Positions 18,180 to 26,813 of a stretch of 64,000 nt of DNA are shown here, piece after piece. The position numbers were made by a program, and so were the translations under genes. The stretch is taken from contig NZ_NQMO01000004.1 of the NCBI RefSeq assembly GCF_002257645.1, positions 186,001 through 250,000 on the forward strand, in the 5' to 3' direction. Source of the stretch: Paenibacillus sp. XY044 (GTDB taxonomy: Bacteria; Bacillota; Bacilli; Paenibacillales; Paenibacillaceae). A model generated the notes under the pieces. It did no database searches. It was not told the DNA's origin and saw nothing but the letters and a program-made list of their open reading frames with translations. How positions within the stretch are numbered: position 1 is the stretch's first letter; every line of letters begins with the position of its first letter.

Positions 18180-18208
18180 TTGTTAAAAATAGTATACTAT
18201 AATATACT
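18180..18208 (+). promoter_or_regulatory. Sigma-A promoter with palindrome ahead of the MFS gene
   Basis: TTGTTA (18180-18185) and TATACT (18203-18208) are spaced 17 bases apart. An inverted repeat AGTATA-CTATAA-TATACT (18191-18208) runs through the spacer and the -10 box, a good place for a repressor such as the XRE-cupin protein encoded just upstream. Confidence 0.6.
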
Positions 18209-18305
18209 TTTGTTGTTCGCGCGAATGTTATTGCATCGTTTTTTCGTTTTTTTCAATCCATAGGAAACAAATCATAGGCATGAACTCAGGAAGGAGAATT
18301 GAAGA

Positions 18306-19535
18306 ATGCCGAATCAAAATATAAAAGCCGTACCATCCTCTATAGGACTGATCATTCTCGGCATTATTGTTATTGCAGCTAATTTACGTACTCCCTTAAC
18401 CTCTGTCGGTCCTTTAGTGAGTCTCATAAGGGATGACGTTCATATTTCAAATACATTAGCGGGCCTGATCACAACGGTACCCTTGCTTGCGTTTGCTTTA
18501 TTATCCCCTCTAGTACCGAAATTAGGAAGAAAGTATGGGGTTGAACGTATCATTTTGATGGCCCTCATTTTCCTGACAGTTGGTATTGTCATACGTTCTT
18601 TATCTGGCGCAGCTGATCTGTTTATTGGAACAGCCATTCTTGGATTCGCCATTGCCGTGTGTAATGTATTATTGCCAAGTATCATCAAAAGGGATTTCCC
18701 GAATAAAATTGGCTCCATGACAGGTGTTTACTCCATTTCAATGAGTTTATGTGGAGCAATCGCATCGGGAATCAGTGTACCGGTAGCCGTGAACGCAGGT
18801 CTAAAATGGCAGGGAGCCTTGGGAATATGGGGGATGCTAAGCTTTGTTTCGGTCCTCTGTTGGTTACCCCAATTAAGAAATCAAACGAAGCAAACGGCCT
18901 CGACGAGTCAACAGGTGGCCGGCAACGAGGTGAATGTTTGGAGATCCCCGCTTGCCTGGCAAGTAACCTTGTTTATGGGGATACAGTCCATGGTTTTCTA
19001 TGTGTTGATCGCTTGGTTGCCTGAAATTTTAAAGCAGCAAGGAATTGACTCCAGCCAATCCGGATGGTACCTGTCGATCATGCAGTTGGCTATGCTTCCA
19101 TTTACCTTTATTGTCCCCGTTATTGCTGGGCGCATGTCTAGCCAACGTTTGTTAGTAGTCATCACAACCATTTTGCTGTTGACGGGAACGCTCGGGATCC
19201 TTTACGGTAGCTCCGATATCATTCTGTTATGGATCATCTTACTCGGAATTGGTGGAGGCTTCGCCTTTAGTTTGTCCATGATGTTTTTCGGGTTACGTAC
19301 TGAAAATGCGCATCAGGCAGCGGAATTGTCCGGCATGGCACAATCGATCGGATATCTGCTTGCCGCAATCGGTCCAGCCCTTATCGGATATCTACATGAT
19401 GCGACAAATAGTTGGAACCTGCCGCTTTTCATTCTGCTTGGCGCTTCGGTCTTACTCCTTTTAGTCGGTTTAGGCGCAGCAAAAAACCGTTATGTAGGTA
19501 GCCGAAATCGTTACGAGCTGCCACGGAAAGGATGA
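18306..19535 (+). CDS. MFS transporter, CynX/NimT (YycB-like) family
   Basis: A 409-residue major-facilitator protein with twelve predicted helices. It begins GLIILGIIVIAANLRTPLTS then VGPLVSLI, the hallmark of the CynX/NimT subgroup. The loop between helices 2 and 3 (PKLGRKYGVERI) matches the MFS motif. The family exports or imports small anions and drug-like compounds such as 2-nitroimidazole and cyanate; the substrate here cannot be named. ATG is behind AGGAGAATTGAAG. It overlaps or abuts the universal stress protein gene, forming a two-gene operon downstream of the XRE-cupin regulator. Confidence 0.92.
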   Translation: MPNQNIKAVPSSIGLIILGIIVIAANLRTPLTSVGPLVSLIRDDVHISNTLAGLITTVPLLAFALLSPLVPKLGRKYGVERIILMALIFLTVGIVIRSLSGAADLFIGTAILGFAIAVCNVLLPSIIKRDFPNKIGSMTGVYSISMSLCGAIASGISVPVAVNAGLKWQGALGIWGMLSFVSVLCWLPQLRNQTKQTASTSQQVAGNEVNVWRSPLAWQVTLFMGIQSMVFYVLIAWLPEILKQQGIDSSQSGWYLSIMQLAMLPFTFIVPVIAGRMSSQRLLVVITTILLLTGTLGILYGSSDIILLWIILLGIGGGFAFSLSMMFFGLRTENAHQAAELSGMAQSIGYLLAAIGPALIGYLHDATNSWNLPLFILLGASVLLLLVGLGAAKNRYVGSRNRYELPRKG

Positions 19536-19540
19536 TTAGA

Positions 19541-19972
19541 ATGTTTGACAAAATGATGGTGGCCATTGATCAAGCTGAAATAACGAACAAGCTCCTTGAT
19601 GCAGTGGTTGAAATAGCCCAAAACAAACAAACGCAAGTTACCTTGGTTCATGTCAGCCAGGAATATGTGTCGAATGGCATGACCTATGTACCAGAGAATT
19701 TTTTGGAAGACATATTGGACGAAATGGAGAAAGCGGGTTTGGAACAGCTGCAGCAAGCCAAATCTAAATTGAAATCTGCGGGGATTAACCCGGAAACCGT
19801 TCATCTAAAGGGTGATCCTGCACATGAAATATTAAATTATGCGAGGGATACCGAGCAGCAACTTATTATTATCGGAAGCCGTGGGCTAAGGGGCATCAAA
19901 GAAATGATGCTTGGAAGTGTCAGCCACAAGGTTTCACAGCTATCCCATTGCCCAGTCCTCATTATGCATTAA
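19541..19972 (+). CDS. Universal stress protein (UspA family)
   Basis: A 143-residue cytosolic protein of the Usp fold. MFDKMMVAID opens it, VHLKGDPAHEIL lies in the middle, and the ATP-binding motif GSRGLRGIKEMMLGSVSHKV (GxRG-x9-GS) is followed by SHCPVLIMH. These are all the features of ATP-binding Usp proteins. ATG 19541 is preferred because the AAAGG site then has a workable spacing; ATG 19532 would overlap the MFS stop codon. Co-transcription with the exporter suggests a shared stress condition. Confidence 0.92.
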   Translation: MFDKMMVAIDQAEITNKLLDAVVEIAQNKQTQVTLVHVSQEYVSNGMTYVPENFLEDILDEMEKAGLEQLQQAKSKLKSAGINPETVHLKGDPAHEILNYARDTEQQLIIIGSRGLRGIKEMMLGSVSHKVSQLSHCPVLIMH

Positions 19973-20100
19973 CTCAATTGAAGATGCAGGGAAGAAACGT
20001 AACACCAAATGGATTGCTGGTTGCAACCCGAAGGGCAAGTAGTTCTTATGAAGCCATCCCATTGGTTATGAAACGTCAGTTAATGTTATCTGTCAGCAGG

Positions 20101-20160
20101 GGATATAGGAAAAGCCAAGAGGGTGAAGATTACCTTCTTGGCTTTTTTGGTGTCGTCATG
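20101..20160 (+). repeat. Repeated terminator-like hairpin, copy 3 of 4
   Basis: GCCAAGAGGGTG-AAGAT-TACCTTCTTGGC with six T's. It lies 129 bases after the universal stress protein stop. The 3' flank is similar to copy 2 for a further 50 bases or so. Confidence 0.8.
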
Positions 20161-20311
20161 AGGCTGATCGGGCGATTCTATCAAAAATATTATGGTTGGA
20201 TTCCAGGCAAGTAGATTGTTAGATTCGTTGCCTAAACCTATAATGGAGAGTGACATAGAAGGAATAAAATAACAGATGGATAGATGAATAGAAGAACAAG
20301 GAGAGGTCTAT

Positions 20312-23300
20312 GTGTACCATGTGAAAAAAATGTGGAGGTTATTTCTGTGTTTGATCATTATAGCGGGGGCGCTTCCTTTAACAACAATCAATAAAGCGTC
20401 CGCCAGTGATGAAGCAGCCGCTGTCCAGACAGCGGGGAGCGTCAGCACGCCAGCCAGCGACGAAGCGGTTCATTTGGCCGAATCCCCCTCTCAGGGAACG
20501 AGCGAATCTGACACGGAACCGCTAACGGCTACCGTTGTGGTGGCCAAGGATAAGCTAGTCATTGGAGATTCTTCAACGGTAACGATCATGTTCTCGAGAG
20601 CGGTGACAGGTTTCACGATTGCTTATCTAAAGGTGGGTAATGGCACATTAGGTCCCTTAACCTCTTCTTCAGACAAAATCACCTACACGGCGACGCTGGT
20701 TCCGCTTCCGGACATCCAAATCAAGGATAATGTCATAACGCTCGATCTAGCGGGTGTGGAAGATGCCTCGGGCAATCCGGGGACGGGAACTGCGAAATCA
20801 AACAACTATGAGATTGATACAAAGCGCCCAACGGCCACCGTTGTGGTTGACGATGATAAGCTGGGGATCGATCAGACTTCATTGGTAACGATCACATTTT
20901 CGGAAGCGGTGACGGGTTTCATTCTTTCCGACATGACTGCGGAAAACGGCATATTAAGTGAATTCAGCACTTCAGACAATATCACCTATACGGCGAAGCT
21001 TACTCCGACTTCGGGCATTAACGCCCCTAACAATGTCATAACGCTTAATTACGCGGGTGTAAAGAATGCGGCTACAGGTAACCCGGGAATGGGAACAACG
21101 AAATCCAACAACTACGAGATTGATATATTACGCCCAACCGCCACGATTACGATTGCCAATTCCAAACTGATAGCCGGCCAGACTACAACCGTGACGTTTA
21201 CGTTCTCGGAAGCGGTAGCGGGTTTCGACCTATATGACCTGACGGTGGCTAACGGCACATTAAGTAACCTAATTTCGAGTGACGGGGGCAGGACGTGGGC
21301 GGCGACACTGACGCCGGCTTCGGGTATACGGGATAAGACCAATATCATCACGCTTAATAATACAGGAGTAGCTGATCTCGCCGGCAATGCGGGTGTAGGA
21401 ACCACCAATTCAGCAAGCTACGAAATCAGTACGGTGCGTCCTACGTCCACGATTGAGATCGACCCCGATACGCTGGCCATCGGCGGGAAATCACAGGTCA
21501 CAATCACCTTCTCTCAAGCGGTGACTGGGTTGGATTATTCAGCCCTCACCGTGGCTAATGGCACATTAACTAATGTCAGTTCGGGTGACGGAGGGGTCAC
21601 ATGGACGGCAGAGCTGACGCCGAATGCGGATGTCAGCGCCCTGCAAAATGCCATACAGCTTGATAACACGCATGTAACGAATATGGAAGGCAATAAGGGA
21701 ACGGGAACTACAAAATCCAACAACTACGAGATAGATACGTTACGCCCAACAGCCACCATTGTGGTTGCCGACAATGAGCTGAAGACAGGCGAAACCACAC
21801 TTGTGACCATCGCTTTCTCAGAGGGGGTCTTAGGTTTCAACTTATCCGGCCTTACGGTGAGCAATGGCACTTTGAGCAATCTCACTTCGATCGATGATGG
21901 GGGAACGACTTGGACCGTTACGCTGACGCCTAAAGCCAACGTCTATGCGGCTGACAATTTCATTACGCTCGACAACAGCATGGTGCATGATGCGGCTGGC
22001 AATTCGGGGCAGGGACTGACAAAATCAAATCCTTATACTGTCGTTACGGTGCCGGCGTCTGCAGAATTGAGCGATTTAACCATATCGAGCGGATCGTTAA
22101 GTCCTGCATTTGTACCCGGAACGACAAACTATACCTCCAGTGTCCCATATGCTGTATCCAGCTTAAAGGTAAACGCGACAACGCAGGATAGCAGCGCCAC
22201 GTTGACCGTGAACGGAAGTCCGGTAGCCAGTGGACAGCAAAGTAAAGATATTTCATTAAGCGTAGGTGCAAACTCCATTAAAGTGGTTGTAATAGCTGAA
22301 GATCAGTCGACCAAGACCTACACGATCTCCGTGACACGTGCTAACAACGGGACCCACGATGGCGGCGGTAGTGGCAGCAACGGGAGCGGTGGTGGTAGTA
22401 GCGGCGGCTCAACAACTCCGGTACTCCCAGGCGATAACAAATGGATCTCAACGGATGGTAAATTAACGATTCCACCAGGTAAAGCGGGCGAGGTTCGTTT
22501 AGGAGATGCCGTCACAATCTCAATTCCGGCTGGCGCGACAAACCAAGAGTTGAAATTAACGATCGAAAAAGTACCGGACACTCATCAATTTATAACTCAT
22601 AATGAAGTTTTCCTTAGCCCGGTATTTGAGCTTTCAAAAAATGTACCGGGATACTTCGATAAACCGGTAACATTATCTTTTGCATTTGACCCGGCAAGTT
22701 TGAAAAACAATCAAACGGCGGCTGTTTTTTATTATGATGAAGCGAAGAAAATTTGGATCATGGTTCCGGTCAGCAGGATACAGGAAAACCGCATTGCTGT
22801 CACTGTCGATCACTTCACAAAGTTTGCAGTACTCGCCATTGATCAAACGACCGGGTTAACCGTTATCAGCGACCCGGCGAAATTTGGCGATATCTTCGGA
22901 CACTGGGCAGAAGCCAGCATCGAGCAGGCGGCAAGTACCGGAATCGTCACCGGTTATCCTGACGGCACATTTAAACCGGGCAAGACGGTCACCCGCGCAG
23001 AGTTCGCGGAAATGCTCGTAAATACGCTAGGCGTTAAAAAGACAGGAGCTGAGCTGAACTTTATCGATTCAGCCAGTATCGGAGCCTGGGCACACCATGC
23101 GGTCGCACAAGTGGTGCAGCTAGGCATGATGAAAGGATACGAAAACGGTACTTTCCGTCCGAACGCAGAAATCACACGCGCTGAGATGGCCGTAACCATT
23201 ACCAATACTGTTGGCTGGAGCAGCAAGGACAATACGGAAGCAGGCTTCGCGGATGACAGCGAAATTCCAGATTGGGCTAAAGGCAGCGCTGTATTTCTGA

Positions 23301-23413
23301 AGCAAACCGGGATTATGCAAGGGAAAGACGGCAACCGGTTCGCTCCCCAAGACGCTGCTACAAGAGCTGAGGCTGTGACGATCCTGCTGAATATGTTCGC
23401 ACTCCAGGGGTAA
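20312..23413 (+). CDS. Large S-layer-type surface protein with Ig-like repeats and SLH domains
   Basis: A 1033-residue exported protein. A signal peptide (about 1-31, ending KASAS) is followed by five tandem Ig-like repeats of about 100 residues each (67-565), each starting RPTATI/V and containing the VTITFSEAVTGF type strand (Big_12-like). A cadherin-like beta-sandwich (about 575-670; TNYTSSVPYAVSSLKVNATT) follows, then a Gly/Ser linker, a ZU5-like region, and three SLH domains at the C-terminus (FGHWAEASIEQAASTGIVTG; TRAEFAEMLVNTLG). SLH domains bind pyruvylated cell-wall polymer, so the protein should sit on the cell surface. The GTG start follows GGAGAGG. The repeats are similar also at DNA level. 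Confidence 0.93.
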   Translation: MYHVKKMWRLFLCLIIIAGALPLTTINKASASDEAAAVQTAGSVSTPASDEAVHLAESPSQGTSESDTEPLTATVVVAKDKLVIGDSSTVTIMFSRAVTGFTIAYLKVGNGTLGPLTSSSDKITYTATLVPLPDIQIKDNVITLDLAGVEDASGNPGTGTAKSNNYEIDTKRPTATVVVDDDKLGIDQTSLVTITFSEAVTGFILSDMTAENGILSEFSTSDNITYTAKLTPTSGINAPNNVITLNYAGVKNAATGNPGMGTTKSNNYEIDILRPTATITIANSKLIAGQTTTVTFTFSEAVAGFDLYDLTVANGTLSNLISSDGGRTWAATLTPASGIRDKTNIITLNNTGVADLAGNAGVGTTNSASYEISTVRPTSTIEIDPDTLAIGGKSQVTITFSQAVTGLDYSALTVANGTLTNVSSGDGGVTWTAELTPNADVSALQNAIQLDNTHVTNMEGNKGTGTTKSNNYEIDTLRPTATIVVADNELKTGETTLVTIAFSEGVLGFNLSGLTVSNGTLSNLTSIDDGGTTWTVTLTPKANVYAADNFITLDNSMVHDAAGNSGQGLTKSNPYTVVTVPASAELSDLTISSGSLSPAFVPGTTNYTSSVPYAVSSLKVNATTQDSSATLTVNGSPVASGQQSKDISLSVGANSIKVVVIAEDQSTKTYTISVTRANNGTHDGGGSGSNGSGGGSSGGSTTPVLPGDNKWISTDGKLTIPPGKAGEVRLGDAVTISIPAGATNQELKLTIEKVPDTHQFITHNEVFLSPVFELSKNVPGYFDKPVTLSFAFDPASLKNNQTAAVFYYDEAKKIWIMVPVSRIQENRIAVTVDHFTKFAVLAIDQTTGLTVISDPAKFGDIFGHWAEASIEQAASTGIVTGYPDGTFKPGKTVTRAEFAEMLVNTLGVKKTGAELNFIDSASIGAWAHHAVAQVVQLGMMKGYENGTFRPNAEITRAEMAVTITNTVGWSSKDNTEAGFADDSEIPDWAKGSAVFLKQTGIMQGKDGNRFAPQDAATRAEAVTILLNMFALQG

Positions 23414-23448
23414 ATGAAATTTTAACCCTATAAACCATTGATGACATG

Positions 23449-23485
23449 AAAAAGGCTTCCGGCTCAAAACACTGGGGGCCTTTTC
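23449..23485 (+). terminator. Probable terminator of the SLH protein gene
   Basis: AAAAGGC / GCCTTTT stem around a larger loop with a T-run, 36 bases after the stop codon; a weak hairpin. Confidence 0.45.
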
Positions 23486-23857
23486 TTGTGACTATTCGAA
23501 AGGGGATATTCCATCAGACGATATTTATGAAGAAAGTTTGTAAAAGTTAAACGAGGAGGGGCCGGCCGATGCCCAGGTATTTACGCCTGATTTTCGCCCG
23601 GCTTTTTCTCGTTATTTAGTGGGACTTCCATTTGAACACAGGGAAAAAGGATGCGGGAAGAAAGTCGTACCCCACAAAAACGGTTTGACTCTGATTCGTC
23701 CCTAAGAAAAGGGGCATTCCAGAGATGGTGGAGACTGGAAAAGTCGTATCATTCCGGGGCGGGCGAGATTTTGTACGTTTGGAAAGAGGAGCAAGGAAGC
23801 ATCGATTTCGATCTTTTTCGACGGATAGGAATGATTTCTCATTTTTGGGAAACCGCA
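23486..23857. other. Intergenic stretch without a convincing gene
   Basis: A 72-codon open frame (23651-23869) encodes a basic, aromatic-rich sequence that resembles nothing I know and lacks a ribosome site. It ends over the downstream promoter, so I do not call it a gene. GAGGAGGGGCC at 23551 is a purine stretch without a following frame. Confidence 0.4.
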
Positions 23858-23886
23858 TTGACTAATTGAAAGCGCATTCATATACT
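23858..23886 (+). promoter_or_regulatory. Sigma-A promoter with a perfect cre in its spacer
   Basis: TTGACT (23858-23863), a 17-base spacer, and TATACT (23881-23886). The spacer contains TTGAAAGCGCATTCA (23866-23880), which matches the cre consensus WTGNAARCGNWWWCA at all 15 positions. CcpA bound here would block RNA polymerase, placing the ROK regulator gene and possibly the genes after it under glucose repression. Confidence 0.8.
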
Positions 23887-23942
23887 GAGCCTAAATTTGA
23901 ATTTGTTAGTTATTTTAACAAAGTAAGGTGGTGGATGACATC

Positions 23943-25112
23943 GTGATCGGTAGGGGAAAAACCGGGAACGCCAAATTCGTGAAGCAGATGAACCGGGAAG
24001 GCATATTGCATCAGCTCCGGCAGGAGCCCCGCTTGTCACGAGCCGAACTGGCAGTAAAAACGAAGCTTAGCCGCCCTTGTGTCTCGGCGTTGGTGGAAGA
24101 GATGATTCATGAAGGGCTCATTCGTGAGGTGGGTACGGGAGAATCCAGAGGGGGGCGCAGGCCAATCCTGTTGGAATACAATGTGCAGGCGTATGCGGTC
24201 GTAGGCGCCGTGTTTGAAGGCAGCGAGCTAGAAATGGCGGTAGCCGATATGAAGGGCGAACTGATCGCCCAAATGCATACGCGTTTGAAGCAGCCGGTGG
24301 ATGGGGAATCCGCGCTTCAGGCGCTCGAGGAGACGCTGGCGCGTCTGCTGGATGCGAGCGGGACGGACCGGGGCCGGGTGATCGGAATCGGCGTTGGGCT
24401 TCCGGGCGTTACGCAACGCCGAAGCGGGACCGTCAGCCATGCTCCAAGCACGGGCTGGATGGACCTCCCCGTAGGCAAGGCGATTGAAGAGCGACTTCAG
24501 CTGCCGGTGGTGCTGGATAATGACGTCAACATGATGACGCAGGGCGAATTTTTCGGCGGGGCCGGATCCGGCGTATCCAGTCTGGTGTATATGTACGTTG
24601 GAACCGGGATCGGAGCGGGCATTATCCTTGACAAACAATTGTACCGCGGAAGCAAGGAGGCCTCCGGAGAAATCGGGTATATGCGGATCGGTGACTCGCC
24701 GGGACGGCGCAAAGGCGAATTCGGCGTGTTCGAGAAAAATTTCTCGGTGAACGGCATACACGGAAAAGCGAAGGCGCTCGGGCTTGAGGTCGACCCGGAG
24801 ACGAGCATTCTCCAGCAGTTAATCGAGCTGAGCGAGGGAGGCAGCTCGCAGGCGGAGGGACTGCTAAATGACGTGTATCATGGCTGGGCTTCGGGAATCG
24901 CCAATACGGTCAGCGTGCTCGATCCCGAGATGCTTGTGTTGAGCGGCGAGATGGTCCATTTGAATGAAGCCGGGCTGAACCGGATCCGCGAGCTGCTGCT
25001 GGATTGGGTGCCGGTGATGCCGAATATCCGCTTGGCGGCGCTGCGAGAGCGCGCAGGGCTCATGGGTGCGGTGCACAGCGTGCTTGAAGCGCATTCATTT
25101 GCGTCCAGGTAG
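23943..25112 (+). CDS. ROK-family (NagC/XylR-type) transcriptional regulator
   Basis: A 389-residue regulator with an N-terminal winged helix (about 15-70; LSRAELAVKTKLSRPCVSAL then VEEMIHEGLIREVGTG) and a ROK sugar-kinase-like domain (IGIGVGLPGVTQ; YMYVGTGIGAGIILDKQ). The zinc motif CxCGxxGCxE usual in ROK proteins is missing: the matching stretch reads KGEFGVFEKNFS without cysteines. Three GTG codons are possible starts (23928, 23931, 23943); I choose 23943, which has AAGGTGGTGG ahead. It heads the transporter/deacetylase/lyase/kinase cluster and probably represses it until an (amino) sugar is bound. Confidence 0.88.
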   Translation: MIGRGKTGNAKFVKQMNREGILHQLRQEPRLSRAELAVKTKLSRPCVSALVEEMIHEGLIREVGTGESRGGRRPILLEYNVQAYAVVGAVFEGSELEMAVADMKGELIAQMHTRLKQPVDGESALQALEETLARLLDASGTDRGRVIGIGVGLPGVTQRRSGTVSHAPSTGWMDLPVGKAIEERLQLPVVLDNDVNMMTQGEFFGGAGSGVSSLVYMYVGTGIGAGIILDKQLYRGSKEASGEIGYMRIGDSPGRRKGEFGVFEKNFSVNGIHGKAKALGLEVDPETSILQQLIELSEGGSSQAEGLLNDVYHGWASGIANTVSVLDPEMLVLSGEMVHLNEAGLNRIRELLLDWVPVMPNIRLAALRERAGLMGAVHSVLEAHSFASR

Positions 25113-25173
25113 TTAACATTTGAATTTTAAAAATGAGCTCAACATCCTGATTTGTACTTAATCATAAGCAGAG

Positions 25174-25330
25174 TAGCGGAGGGGCCGGAATCGATCTGGA
25201 GAAGCGGCAGCGGTCGCCTTTGTGATCGAATTTCTACCTTGTTGAAAAGGTGAATCAAGAAATTTGGGAACAACAGCGATCGGAAGAACGATCCGGAACT
25301 GCAGCGGCCGCCCTGCACGATACTAAGAAC
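25174..25330 (+). ncRNA. Candidate structured RNA/repeat, copy 1 of 3
   Basis: Starts TAGCGGAGGGGCCGGAATCG and ends GCAGCGGCCGCCCTGCAC, just before the binding-protein gene. Contains the long-range stem CGAATTTCT (25227-25235) / AGAAATTTG (25258-25266) and GCGATCGGAAGAACGATC. Copies at 26621 and 56714 share order and motifs. Position in a leader suggests a regulatory role; it could also be a dispersed repeat. Confidence 0.5.
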
Positions 25331-25368
25331 TAATCTCAATGTTGGGCCTAAAATTAGGGGGATTAACA

Positions 25369-26448
25369 ATGGCAAAGAAATGGTTCAAGCTCGGCATGAT
25401 GTCCATCGCTCTGACAATGACGGTCGGTCTGACCGCTTGCGGCGGCGGAGACAAGGAACAGGCCGCCTCCGGTGAAGCAAGCGGGGACAAAGGATCGCAG
25501 AAACTCGTTATCTACACCGCCCGCGACAAAAACGTCGTCGAGCAGATCCTGCCGAAGTTTGAGGAGCTGAATCCGGATATCGACGTTGAAGTGATGACGA
25601 TGGGCGCCCAGCAGATCATGGAGCGGGTGCGCGGCGAGAAGGCCAACCCGCAGGCTGACTTCTGGTGGGGCGGCACGCAATCCTCTTTTATTACGGCGGC
25701 GAATGAAGGGCTGCTGGAATCATATAAACCGAGCTATGCGGACAGCATTCCGGCCGAATACAAAGACGGGCAGGACCGCTGGTACGGTGAGATGCTGCTG
25801 CCTGAGGTGATCATGTACAACGCCGAGGCGGTGAAGAAGGAAGATGCGCCGAAGGATTGGGATGATTTGCTCGATCCGAAATGGAAGGATCAAATTCTGA
25901 TCCGCGGCGTCATGGCGTCCGGCACGATGAGAACGATCTATGATGCCATGATATACCGCCAAGATCCCGCGAATCCGGAAAAAGGCTACGAGTGGCTGAA
26001 AAAGCTCGATGCCAACACGAAAGAATATACGCAGGACCCGACCCAATTGTACTTGAAGCTGGCCCGTCAGGAAGGAAAGCTGTCGCTGTGGAACCTGCAG
26101 GACATTCTGATCCAGAAGGAGCTGCAGAAGCAGCCGTTTGACTACATCTATCCGACCAGCGGTGCACCGATTCTGGTGGATGGTGTCGGCATTATCAAGG
26201 GTGCCAAAAATCTGGACGCGGCGAAGAAGTTCTTTGATTTTATTTTTGATTTAGGCCAGCTTAAGGAAAAGGCGGACAAGCTGTTCCAGATTCCAACCCG
26301 GACCGATATCGACAAAAGCCAATTCCCGGACTGGTACAAAAACCTCGATACCAAGTCGCTGGATCTGGATTGGACGGTGCTGGCGGATAAAGAGAAGGAA
26401 TGGATGCAGTATTGGGATGAGAACATCAAAGGCAAGGGCGGCAAATAA
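25369..26448 (+). CDS. Ferric iron/2-aminoethylphosphonate-type ABC substrate-binding lipoprotein
   Basis: A 359-residue lipoprotein: signal peptide with lipobox LTACGG (Cys near 24), then a periplasmic-binding fold of the FbpA/PhnS class (VIYTARDKNVVEQILPKFEE; QADFWWGGTQSSFI; WDDLLDPKWKDQI). Start ATG 25369 with AGGGGG upstream. In this class the ligand may be Fe3+, phosphonates, spermidine, thiamine or sugar phosphates. The tyrosine pair that binds iron in FbpA is not evident, and the enzymes downstream point to an organic, possibly amino-sugar-linked, ligand. Confidence 0.9.
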   Translation: MAKKWFKLGMMSIALTMTVGLTACGGGDKEQAASGEASGDKGSQKLVIYTARDKNVVEQILPKFEELNPDIDVEVMTMGAQQIMERVRGEKANPQADFWWGGTQSSFITAANEGLLESYKPSYADSIPAEYKDGQDRWYGEMLLPEVIMYNAEAVKKEDAPKDWDDLLDPKWKDQILIRGVMASGTMRTIYDAMIYRQDPANPEKGYEWLKKLDANTKEYTQDPTQLYLKLARQEGKLSLWNLQDILIQKELQKQPFDYIYPTSGAPILVDGVGIIKGAKNLDAAKKFFDFIFDLGQLKEKADKLFQIPTRTDIDKSQFPDWYKNLDTKSLDLDWTVLADKEKEWMQYWDENIKGKGGK

Positions 26449-26620
26449 CGGAACTGCAGCTTTCAGGGTGACAAGGAGGCTGAGGTGGGATACCACCCCG
26501 CCCTGGCCTGCCTGCAGTATGATGAATATCTCCATTTCAAGCATACGGCTTGATGAGCAAAGTTCTGCAGCGATACAAGTTGAATTAAAAAATGCGATGC
26601 AGGCAAGGGAGTAAAATGAT

Positions 26621-26770
26621 TCCGAAGAAGCGGAGCGGTCTAAAGCTTTCCAAAGGAAAGCTGACATCGAAAGCATATGCTTTGGCTTTCGGATTTCTAC
26701 CTTAAGGGTCCATTACAATCAAGAAATCCGAAAACAAGAGCGATCGTAGGAACAGTTTACGTACTTGCCC
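26621..26770 (+). ncRNA. Candidate structured RNA/repeat, copy 2 of 3
   Basis: Shares the layout of the copies at 25174 and 56714. It has AAGCTTTCC / GGAAAGCT hairpin bases, the long-range stem CGGATTTCT (26690-26698) / AGAAATCCG (26722-26730), then GCGATCGTAGGAAC. The stem differs from the other copies at bases that keep pairing (G-C here for A-T there). It lies in the leader of the ATPase gene. Confidence 0.5.
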
Positions 26771-26813
26771 CCATCATCCATTTCAATAGGTGAATGGACT
26801 TGAAGGAGGACGA

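Noticed and set aside
20312..23413. Treating the tandem DNA repeats inside the surface-protein gene as a CRISPR or satellite
   Set aside because: They are about 300-bp coding repeats for Ig-like domains, in frame, with protein-level conservation.
25369..26448. Calling the importer ferric-iron specific
   Set aside because: The family binds many ligands, the iron-ligand tyrosine pair is not evident and the co-located enzymes act on organic compounds.
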